Positions 11,019-22,100 of a stretch of DNA of 64,000 nucleotides are shown piece after piece. Position numbers and translations under genes: made by a program. How positions within the stretch are numbered: position 1 is the stretch's first letter; each line of letters begins with the position of its first letter. Source of the stretch: Cloeon dipterum (taxonomy: Eukaryota; Arthropoda; Insecta; Ephemeroptera; Baetidae); assembly GCF_949628265.1 (NCBI RefSeq), contig NC_088790.1, positions 27,222,545 through 27,286,544 on the forward strand, read 5' to 3'. A model generated the notes under the pieces. That model made no database searches. It saw only the letters and a list, made by a program, of their open reading frames with translations, and was not told the DNA's origin.

Positions 11019-13722
11019 GTTAAACTAATTTTAACATAAAATCATTATATTTTTTGTAAATATTAAGAATGGGTGGTAAAAGAAAAACCATATTAAACGA
11101 AAATATTAATTCTATAATGAATAACAGCTGTTTCGGCCCATCAGGCCTCATCAGCAGATTACTCCTTTTAACTACAAAATTAAAGAAAAGTACATTCATT
11201 ATTTTGAATCTTTGTAAATTTATTAATTTTATAGATTTTATACAAAATTACGATGTAAAAAGCCCAATTTTTGGTTTAATTTTTTATTATTCCCACTTGG
11301 AAAACAAAGGTTAGATTTTTTACTCGTTCTGATGGCCTTAAAATCTACGCAATTTTGATTTTGATCTGAACTAAAAAAGACAAATTTTCAACCCTTGTCC
11401 CTCGCTGCATCTTGAAAACTTCAGGCTTCACCATTCTGAATTTTTTTTATAGAAATGTGTTACATACACTTAGAGTAATAACATTATTTAATCTTTCATT
11501 TATAATCATAATTAAAGAGGCCGTTTTTTATTATTTTAAAATTTTAATTACAATTACTGCCAGTTAAAATAGGCATCTTTTGTAACTAAAATTGATATTC
11601 TAGCTCCATTAGACCTCAAAATATCCTCAATTTTTGTAAATTACTGGATGATTTTTGCAGATTTCACCCTGATTTCCTCGCAAAGCAGCCTCCCATTTTT
11701 TTTGGTGATCAACAAAAAAATGAAAAATTGAGGATAAATCTAATTCTTATTATTATTTATAAACTTTCCATAAATATTTATTTTAACATTTAATTCATTA
11801 ATTATTGGAGCCAAAGATATTTCCTCCCGGAGTTAAGTCTAATTTAAATTACATTTCGTGACAACAAACGGCATCTCTATGTAACCCGAGTTTGTTTAAA
11901 TAAGGAAATGAAGGGCCAGACTAGGAAATGGGGCGTAGCGGTTGATTCTCTGTTAGAATAACTGGATATCATATTTTTCCCAGAAGCTCTAATTAAATTA
12001 TTTTAGCATTGACAAAGCTATTCAAAATTTATAAAACAACTTTTAAAAATGCAAACAATCAATGAACAAAATTCGAGGTCTCATACTCTTAGCCAGCTGA
12101 CTAATTTTGGGTCGCGTGCGGTCAGCTGATGTGACTTTGGCTAAGCTGGCAGTGAAAAAAATTGGCTTCCGGCCTTCGGGTCGTTGAGCACCATTAAAAT
12201 ATATTTCTTTTTTAAATTGGCCCCTGGTAAAAATTGCGAGCGAGCAGCCTCAAAATCTCGCTGCTGAAACCGCTAGAAACTTTTAGCGCGTAGTCTTTAA
12301 CCATTTGCGCGTATACAACGTATTGGACTCTTTTCCGGTCCAGAAATGTAGCTCAGCTCAGATAAAAATACTCTCGACCGTTGAAATTCCACAAACATAT
12401 TGCACAATACGAGAATGTATTTCCAAACTATATTGCCGCCGCACTTCTGCCGCTTTTGTTTTCGCGTTGAGCCTGTTGTTTCGTGAGAACAAGAGCCGCT
12501 GGCAGTCGCAAATTAAATCACTCGGCGTGTGCTAAAATTACTAGGCGGCGATAATCGCGAGATTAATTAAGCGGGTTGGAGGTGGCGGCGGCGGCGGCCT
12601 TGTGTCCCCATCTGAAGGCGAAATTTACGATCGCACCAAGCGTGACTCAGCGGAAAGAAATGCACGCCAAGGGTGAATCAGTTGTGTGTCCCCGCGTGCC
12701 GAGCTTTGACTCATCCCGCGCGCCGCGCAAATTGGCTGGAAAGCTGTTTTTGCCGGCGTATTATTTTTATAAACGGCTCCCGCTCTTGTGATGCCCGCTC
12801 GATGGATGTGCCGACGTGTGACACATTTTGTAACTGTCCCTGTTTATTTGAGGTTTAAATCTGGGAACGACAGCTTGGCTCGTTTCTTCCATCTTCCACG
12901 TCCTGCTTTTTGCAGAATGGAGCAAAAAAATTATATTCATATAGTGAACAACACTACAACTTGCACAATTTTTCTGCTCTCTTATTGTTGGAGTCATTTT
13001 TCTGGCCAAGCTCTTTTCAATAATATGGTACTTTTCGCAACCCCCTCCGCAAAATTTACTTTTGAAGTCATCTTTTGGTCCAGAAAATATGAATATCTAG
13101 AGGATAGTTCTTCAATCCCGTAAGATTAAGCACCAATTGACTGATTATTTTTATTTTTAGTTACAAAAATATATTCAAGGATGTAAATTCTAGACGGTCG
13201 AATTTTTCAAAGCTTCTAATCGTCACGTGATCATCAAACGAGCACGAATCTTGCAGTTTAGTTTTAAAGAAATCTTCATACATCCAAACAAAATGAATTC
13301 AGTGAGAACACAATTATTAAATTAATTATTTAAAGTCAATTTTTGAATCATAATTAAAAATTTAAACTTATTTTTAGACCAAAATCCATGCACGTGCAAA
13401 AAACGCAATAATTTGTCCATTTTATGAATTTTAATAAATAAAAATTTCAGATTTTTTTAGATTGTCTGCCTTTGTGATTTAAAAATTTTTTATTTTTACT
13501 GTAAGCGAGATTATTATTCTAGAAAATTAAACCTATTGGAAAATGGCGAAAATTATGATTTTCTAACAAAAATCCTGTCAAATCCTGAAGTGCGCCACAA
13601 ACGACGCACTAAAAACTATCACGTTTCCGACAGCAGTATAAAAAAGTATCAAAAACGTTTAAAATTCACGTCCGCAAATGTAACAGTCTCAAGAGGGGGT
13701 ACTAAATTTAATTTTTGCCTGT

Positions 13723-14163
13723 TTAAAGTGGCATGATACTGGGCAACAATTGAAAATTATTTTAATTGTTGGATGCCATAAACAAATAATCGGTAAATAA
13801 TTTTTTCAACAATTTACAATAATAAACAAGGGCCTTCCTATAGTAAAAATTCAAATTTTGCCAATTTTCTCCAAAATTTACAGTGCTTGAACATATTTTC
13901 TTGGCATATTCCGATTCCTCTCGTCGAGATCTGTCCAACGGTGTACGCCACTAATTTGGGAAGCTCTTGGTTTTGAAATAAAATCGGATTTCAAGTAAGG
14001 AGACAGTATTACCATTTGAAAAGCACGCTAACTTTCCAGCCAATTTTCTCAACAAATTACAGCGCTCCTTAGGTCAATTTAGGCTTTAACAGAATCCTAA
14101 GGGATGAGTTTATGCATTGACAACAAGCATTTTCCAGGCTTTTGCAGTATCATTCCTCTTTCA
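13723..14163 (-). mobile_element. Family C MITE, copy 3 (inverted, one TTAA lost)
   Basis: Left boundary TTAA then AGTGGCATGATACTGG; right boundary CAGTATCATTCCTCT followed by TTCA in place of TTAA. The body matches copies 1 and 2, with scattered substitutions. Confidence 0.72.
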
Positions 14164-14189
14164 GTAATTTTAATGACTGCCGAAAATTC

Positions 14190-14770
14190 GCTAACCTTGA
14201 GTGCCGGAAATAGTACGCGAGGTTCTTTTCATGAATGAAAGAAAGCGGCCGTGGAGCAGAGGGGGGCGATTTCAAAGGTCGCGCGGCGCCACAAAAGATG
14301 ACACCTGTCACAAAAGTCGGCGGAGCAAATCTTTTTTTCGACAGATACAAAACGTTTTGCTCGCTTTTCGCGCAAAAAGGCGTATGCGTGGCGCGAAACG
14401 TGACACTTGCGTGCAGCGGGGGGCGGCGGGAGGAATAATCCCTCAAAACTTCCTCCTCAAAGCCCACGTAGGTAGGCGAGCAAGCGAGAGAGCGCTGGAT
14501 TTAACCCCGAGAGGCCACAATTCATGCTCGCGGCCGCGCGAATTCCAGCGGCAACTTGGCAGAAACAGGCGTTCTTTAATTTGGCCCGCACGCACCATTA
14601 GTCGCGCGAGCCCAGCTCTCGGAATCGAGGAAAACGCGCCGCGGCGGCAGCGAAGAGAGAAGAAGAAAGCCAGAAAGCCAGCCGGGGACCACCACCACCG
14701 CACGATCGGCGACGCCAGATGTGCCACCTTTGCGCCTGCACAGCTCCGAGAGTTAACTGAAATTGCTTGT
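14190..14770. other. GC-rich island with chance long ORF
   Basis: A plus-strand frame of 197 codons (14201-14794) and minus-strand frames of 80-105 codons overlap here. The translation is dominated by Arg, Lys and Ala without domain-like patterns, and no splice-compatible exons flank it. A regulatory island is the simpler reading. Confidence 0.3.
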
Positions 14771-15539
14771 CTGCAAAATTGCTTTGACGCTTAAAAAGAC
14801 ATGAATGACAAAGTTTTATTGCTTCACTCGAGAGCTGCAATAGTTCAAGTCTCCAATTTGGACGCGTCAGAATTTTTGGAGATGGTTAGGGCTGCACGTC
14901 AGGAAATTGGACTTGAAATTGGCATGAATTTCACGCAATTGAACGTCTAAATGAACTAAAATCCACAAAACCAACTATTTTGAGGGCGAAAATTACAATA
15001 TTTAATTAAATTATGAACTTTATCAACGATGCAAACGTTGACTCTTTTTTTATTCGCTTCGATTCTACATTTTGCCTGTGAATTGTTCTTTTAATTTGAT
15101 ATTCTTTTGAGCAATATACTGTAAATTTAATCTGATAAACTAAAAAAACGCAAATTCTTCAGCAAAGCGTGGTGGTTCTTCATTTTAAATTAGATTGTTT
15201 ATTAATTTATAAATAGGGATTGAATAATTATCAATTTGTTAAACCCTTAGAATTCTGAGGAATGACTTTATTTAATTTTTTAAAATCTGATAATATTTTT
15301 GCTCATAACTCAGTGATCTCATGAAGAAAAATGAAAAGACTCGGTTCTTCAAATCCAGACCAACAGAGTCTTATTTTAGCATTTCATTCGTTCCCTCGAT
15401 TTCTAGTCTCTCGTCTAGTTTGAATGTTTATAGCTGCTTGATAGTCCCGAATGTTCCATGTGTGCTGTGACGATTTAATCGTTTCGCCCCAACGTTTAGC
15501 ATTCTGCAAAGCGGAAGTCGGAGTGAAATTTAATTTGCT

Positions 15540-16102
15540 TTAATCTCCATAATTCATCGAGTCGTGCAGATTACGAGCCGAGCGTGATTTATGAAAAAAG
15601 TAATCACTTGATCCTTGGAGCGCGTGCCAAAAGTGATGGACACGTCGGGGGCAAGCCGAAACCGCCCCTCTGGAGCAGCGGGGGTAGCGGATGGAGAGGG
15701 GAGAGCCGGCCGGCCGGACGTCGGGCATCAGATAAGAGGTGGCAATTAGGTCCGGCCCGTCCGCACCGCATATTTACGCAATTAGGCCCGACTGGAAGCA
15801 GCAGTCGATCGGTCGTTCGTTGGGTCGGCACGGGCGCGCAGCGATTTAATTAAACGGCGGCGGCGGTGGTGGTGGCGGCGGTGGTGCGGGCAAGGTTGAG
15901 AGAGCAGCAGCTGTCGGCCATAATTCTCCGCCGCTCGGTAAATCACCCACCCCAGCCCTCCAGCCTCTGCGCACCGGCGTCCAGCCAGCCAGCCGCTGCA
16001 GCTCCACAGATTTTTGGCTCGGCAGCGGCGACAAAAAATATTAAAATCGTGAAATCGGCCCAGATTATAAGCAGCGCCAGCCAGTCATAATTGAGCGCCA
16101 CC
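15540..16102 (+). promoter_or_regulatory. Promoter and 5' leader of the repeat-16-to-24 filamin form
   Basis: A GC-rich island with GGC/GGT trinucleotide runs (15855-15890) directly upstream of an ATG in a near-ideal start context (GCGCCACCATGT). A CAGTC initiator-like motif is at 15802. The leader appears unspliced up to the ATG. The promoter call is inference from base composition and position. Confidence 0.45.
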
Positions 16103-19100
16103 ATGTTCGGCTGGGATGCGCTCCTGCCCGACTCAAAGGTCGAGGCAACCTGGACCGAGGTCAGCGTCTTCTTCAGGTATGTGCCTGGCGCGCGCTATTT
16201 TTTCCTCCGAGCTGATTTCGCTTCTTGCCCCGGGCTGACCCACTTTTCCCTTCTGCGCCTCAGGGACCTGACCAAGGTTCTGCGCGTCAGCGAGACCGAC
16301 TTCCAGACGCGGCCGATCTGCATGGCCGGCAGCCTGCCCAGCAAGGAGTACCTGGCGCTGGTCCTGCAGAACGGCTTCAAAAACAACGGCTTCACAAACG
16401 GTCGGTGCCGCGTCAGCAGCGGCGGCAGCAGCGGCAGTAGTTCCGACGAAGAAGACAGCACTTCCGGCGAGGAGTGCACCACTTCCGAGGAAGACGACGA
16501 TGAAGACAACGACAAAGAATCGTGTGATCAAGAAGACTGTGGCGCTGACGTTATGTCAGAGCTATCCTGTTTTTACGTGAATAGTAGTAAAGGTACACAC
16601 AGGAATGCGTTACATTAGGCACCGCGGCGCCCGATTTAATTTACATTTTTAGGGATGTTAGGTTTCTCTTTTAATTTTAACAGTGCACTGCAGGTTTCAT
16701 TTAAAATTTTTGTCTTTTATGTAATTTTTTGTTCAACATTATCCTGGATTTTTCAGCTGAAATCAAAATGCCAAGCGGTCAGATTGACAAGCCTCATATT
16801 GAGGACAACAGAGATGGAACTGTTAGCTTACGGTACGACCCCCGAGAGGAAGGTTTGCACGAACTCAGCGTCAAATACAACGGAGAGCACGTTCAAGGTG
16901 GGTTCTCTTTTTTGTTTATTAAATGGATGTCACGGACTGAGCATTCTCCTTCCGCAGGATCGCCTTTCAAATTCCACGTGGATTCCATTAGCAGCGGATA
17001 TGTGACCGCCTACGGTCCTGGCCTGACTCACGGAGTGTGCGGAGAGCCGTCCAACTTCACCATCTCGACGAAAGGCGCTGGAGCAGGTGCAACCTTCGAA
17101 TTTCCCCCTATTTCAGGTGGTTAAAAATTTATTTTTCGAATTACAGGTGGACTGTCCCTTTCGGTGGAAGGTCCGAGCAAGGCGGAGATTAGCTGTCACG
17201 ACAACAAGGATGGCACCGTCTCGGTATCCTACCTGCCGACGGCCCCTGGAGAATACAAAATCTCGGTCCGGTTTGGCGACAAGCACATCAAGGGCAGTCC
17301 GTACACAGCCAAGATCACCGGTGAGTCATTTGCTAATATTCACCTTTGACAATATTTTTTTAAAATTATTTCCAGGCGAGGGACGCAAAAGGAACCAGAT
17401 CTCTGTGGGCTCGTGCAGCGAAGTGTCCCTGCCAGGAAAGGTGTCTGACCAGGAAATCAGGTCGCTGAACGCCTCGATCCAGGCGCCGAGCGGCCTCGAG
17501 GAGCCGTGCTTCCTCAAGAAGCTTCCCAACGGCAACCTGGGCATTTCCTTCACGCCCAGAGAGATCGGCGAGCACACCGTGTCGGTCAAGCGCATGGGAA
17601 AACACATCCAGAACTCGCCGTTCAAGATCGAGGTGGCCGAGCGGGAGGTGGGAGACGCCAAGAAGGTCATGGTCACCGGCAGGACGCTCATCGAGGGCGA
17701 AACCCACGTAGACAACACATTCACAGTGGACACACGCAACGCAGGTACGGTGATGCTCAGAGCCGCCAACAGATGGCGTCACAGCTCATTTGCAGTTCTC
17801 AATCCTGCTGCCGTGCAGGTTTTATTTGACTTGCTGAAAGTAAAAAACAATTTTATATAGTCAAACGCATTTGGTGATTGGCTGAGACAATTTAAACCCG
17901 TAGAAGAATCGCAGAAAAGTACCCGAAAATGCAAAAATGGACTGAGGTGCCATCTGTTGACGACTTGTTGGCACCGAACACTTATTAACAAATTCCGCGA
18001 TTTGATTTCAGGGTACGGAGGTCTTTCGCTTTCCATTGAAGGCCCCAGCAAGGCGGAGATCCAGTGCAAGGACAACGAGGACGGCACCCTGAACATCTCA
18101 TACAAGCCGACCGAGCCGGGCTACTACATTGTCAATCTCAAGTTCGCCGACCACCACGTCGAAGGCTCGCCGTTCACGGTCAAGGTCACCGGCGAAGGCT
18201 CCAACAGGCAGAGGGAGAAGATCCAGAGACAGAGGGAAGCGGTGCCGATCACCGAGGTTGGCAGCGAGTGCAAACTCACCTTCAAAATGCCAGGTAATTT
18301 GGTTCGTGGATGGCTTTGACGTGACGTTATATTTTCTCGGCGCAGGAATCACGTCGTTCGACCTGACGGCAACTGTGACCTCGCCGAGTGGAGTGACGGA
18401 AGACGCGACCATCGAGGAGGTGGAGGACGGCCTCTACTCCGTGCACTTCATTCCCAAGGAGCTGGGCGTGCACACCGTGTCTGTCAAATACAAGGAGATC
18501 CACATTCCTGGTAGGCTACTTGGCTATTAATACAAAGTCTTTGATGCGCGCGGCCGAAATGCTTGTTTTTGAAGTTGTATCAAGTTTTACGTAACCGGCT
18601 TTTCGATCATTCTGCACGCGCGCGCCTTACGCAAGAACAGCAATCCTTTATATAAATGGCCGCCCGTCGTGTATAAACACTGATTTCCTGCATGTTTTAT
18701 GACCCATTAAATGTGTGCGTTCCAAATTTAGCAGCACTTGCGGCCGTAATAGACCCTAATTAAAATAAGCACCTCCGAAATCCTAGAGCCAATTATCAGG
18801 TACTCTGGCTCGGCGTATTTCCACTAATTGGAAGCCCCGAAACCACCAAAAATCCGATATTTTACTCTAATTTATGAAAAATTCCTAAAATTTGCTGGAC
18901 AAAGAGAAGGCCAAGTACATTATTGTGACGTCATCACTGCTCAGGGTGGAAATTTTTAGGTTGCTAGTTGATTTTCCTTTGTTGTCCATCAAGGGAAAAC
19001 AATCAGGGTAATAAAAGTGGCTTCTCTTGAACATGAATAGCCCTAAAATTGATGACGTCACGATTACTGGCCAAAAATTCCTCCTAAAATTTTCAGCTGA

Positions 19101-22100
19101 ATAAAATGCCCTTTTCATCTGTTTTAATTTAATATTAAAATCCTCGAATTAATTCTATTTCAGGTTCGCCCTTCCAGTTCACGGTTGGTCCGTTGCGCGA
19201 CGGCGGCGCCCACCGCGTGCACGCCGGCGGCCCCGGCCTCGAGCGCGGCGAGCAAGGCCAGCCGTGCGAATTCAACGTGTGGACCCGCGAGGCCGGCGCC
19301 GGATCTCTCGCCATTTCGGTCGAAGGCCCCAGCAAGGCCGAGATCGACTTCAAGGACCGCAAGGACGGATCCTGCTACGTCAGCTACACGGTCGCCGAAC
19401 CAGGTCAGTTTACCGCACACGATCGCGACATTTCGAAAGTAGGCAACCGGCGCGTCCGACTTGCGCGACCGGTTGCATAACTGCGAATTCTGCAGGGAAT
19501 CGACGGCTGTTGCGTAAATGGGGCGGATAATTTGGAGTCATGCGAATGATTAGTCGGTCAATTTGGTAGATTGAAGATTGACGCGTGTCTGGCTGATATT
19601 CAAATTGGGAGTTGAGAAATGATGTCAAACTGAATTAATTTCAATAGTTTAAATTATTAAATTAATCGGAGCCAAGAGACAGAGAGTGGATTACAATTTT
19701 CAAATTTTGCACAAAGAATTACTCCAGAATTTTAAAGCAAGTAAAATTTACTGGAAAATTCTCATTTTTTTTATTTTAACCAATTTCTTCCATTAAAATT
19801 TTGTCTTCCAAATTTGTGTTCATAGTAACTAAAGTGAAATCTATATTTTCGTGTGAAAATTAACAAAAATATTTGAATAAATTTGAATAATTACTGTTAT
19901 ATTATGTGCAGTAAATTTTTTTTCTTTAAATTCGTGTACGAAGTAAATTCCAGCGCGCTACAAAAATTGGGTGGTGTGAAAATTCAACCCCGTTTAAAAT
20001 TAAAAAAATTTTCCTCGCTTTTTCTCCATGATTTCACTGATTTTAAATTTTAAAATTTAAAATTTTAATTTATAAATAAAGAAACAGGTATTATATTTAA
20101 TTTTCATGGCCCAACTGTATTTTTTCTCAAAGCACACGACACAGTTTTACAAAATTAGCTGTGTAAAATTCAATCTCCGCGTTTATTTGTGTAAAGAAAA
20201 ATGATGAGTAGAGACGAAACGCTATGTTTAGACATTTTTACCTCTGCTTCATTTCGCAGAGCAAGAGTAGCTTTCTGAAATATCAATTCTCTCAGCTCGG
20301 ATGAGCAAAACTAACTGCGAGCGGACGCTGTTGACAGAAAGAGGAGATGTAATGATCCACTCAGTGGCCAAGGGCAGCTTGCAGCGCAATGCAAATGCTA
20401 TTTCCGCGCCATTTTTTCGGGCGAAAAAGGTGCAAATTGCTGCCAAAATCAATAAATCCAGCGGCGGTGAGTCACTCATTCTCTGGACATGTTTTACCGG
20501 GGGCGAGCACGCTGCTATTTCGGCCGGCCAGAGAAATTAATGGCCGCGCGCGCGGCGCGTCGTGTGTTGGCAGCTGGAGCGGCTTCTGTCCAAGAATAAT
20601 TTTGTATGACTTCGCAATAGGCGGCTGGCGGCGCGGAAACCCGCTTTCAATATAGAAGCGGTCGGCGCCGGGCGCGGAGTCTCGCTCTCTCTATCTCGCC
20701 TTTTCCTCTCTTTCTCTCGCACCTCCGTTTTCACCCCGCGATGGCGGAAAAGCTGGTCTACAAGGTGTCGCAGCAGATCCAGCTCGGCGCCCCCGTCCTC
20801 ACCTCCGACCAGGAAGCACAAAGTCAGTATCGTGATTGCGATTGTGCCGACGTAATCACCCCCGGTCTTTCATTTTCCTCCGGTCTATTTTCGAGTGTGT
20901 GTGTCGCGCGCGCAGTGTGGGAAGTGGCGGCAGCCGCGTGCCAACTTTTGACGTCAAACCGTATCATCCGTTCAAAAGTGTCAACCCTTCTTCTTTTTGA
21001 TTCGCGGCCAGGCCTGAGCGCGGTGATTCAGCCGGGTTATTATTACAATCTCGCACTCTCTTGGCACTCTTTGGCAAATTCGCCACTTGTTGAGCGTAAT
21101 TAAGCACGGTGAAATCGCTGTGTTCGCAATATCTCCGTTCTCTTTATTTTTAAAATGAATGTTTTGCCACATGTGTGTACCCACGAGCGCTGGCAAAATT
21201 ATTAATTTAATCCCTACAACCAAAAAAGAAAATTGAGAACAGTTGGTTCGCACATGACAGCTTTGATCAGATAGATTCTTTTTACCTCTTTGCGTCCATT
21301 CCAAATATAAATTCAAATAATTTATTCTAATTTAATAAGACGTTTGAAATATTTTAAATTTTGGATTAAAATTACTTTTATTTCTGCGATTTTGTATTAA
21401 TTTTCAATAAAAAATTTACGATCACCTTGTAAATCGCAATACAAGACGTAAATTGACTCACAACGGATCTTAGCAGGTTGAAAACATTTTAGAATTTTTA
21501 ACAAATAAACAACAGATGGATCTTAACTTAGAAACTGTTTCTTTTCAAAAAGAAATTTATATTTTTAATCTTATAACACAAATTAATTAACCTAACCTTC
21601 AATTTCTGATTGATCGCAGGTGAATACCGCGTCGGAATCAAGTTCAATGACCAACACGTGCCAGACTCGCCGTACAAGGTTTACATCTCGCCGGCGCTCG
21701 GCGACGCTCACAAGCTCGAGGTGGCCCAATTCCCCGACGCCGGAGTCCAGATGGAGAAGCCAGCCGTGTTCTTAGTTCGCAAAAATGGTGCCAAGGGAGA
21801 TCTGGACGGCAAGGTAAAAGTCTCCTTCCGTCGACCCTGATTTTTTCTCAATTAAAACTTAAACAAATTTCAAATCAGATCGTGTCGCCGTCCGGAATGG
21901 AAGACGACTGCTTCCTGCAGTTGATCGACGCCGACACCTACTCCGTGCGGTTCATGCCGCGCGAAAATGGCATCCACAACATCCACTGCAAGTTCAACGG
22001 CGTCCACATCCCTGGCTCGCCGTTCAGGATAAAGGTGGGCAAGGAGGACGCTGATCCGGCCGCCGTCCACGCTCACGGAAACGGACTCGAGAAGGTCAAA

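Larger units (their letters stand above)
10209..16102 (+). other. Filamin intron / upstream region between hinge exon and alternative start
   Basis: Between the hinge exon and the alternative first exon I see no coding sequence. It contains dispersed repeat G copy 2 (10462-10572), two family C elements, AT-rich spacer and GC-rich islands near 12300-12800, 14190-14770 and 15540-16100. The last island directly precedes the MFGWD start and is the likely promoter and 5' leader of the shorter filamin form. Confidence 0.5.

Noticed and set aside
14201..14794. 197-codon open frame on the plus strand
   Set aside because: Arg/Lys-rich translation without domain pattern, opposed by open frames on the other strand, no splice partners; explained by GC richness and its overlap with a repeat border.
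17102..17146. Earlier acceptor TTTCAG at 17111-17116 in filamin
   Set aside because: Using it reads into TAA within two codons; the acceptor ending at 17146 keeps the repeat in frame.
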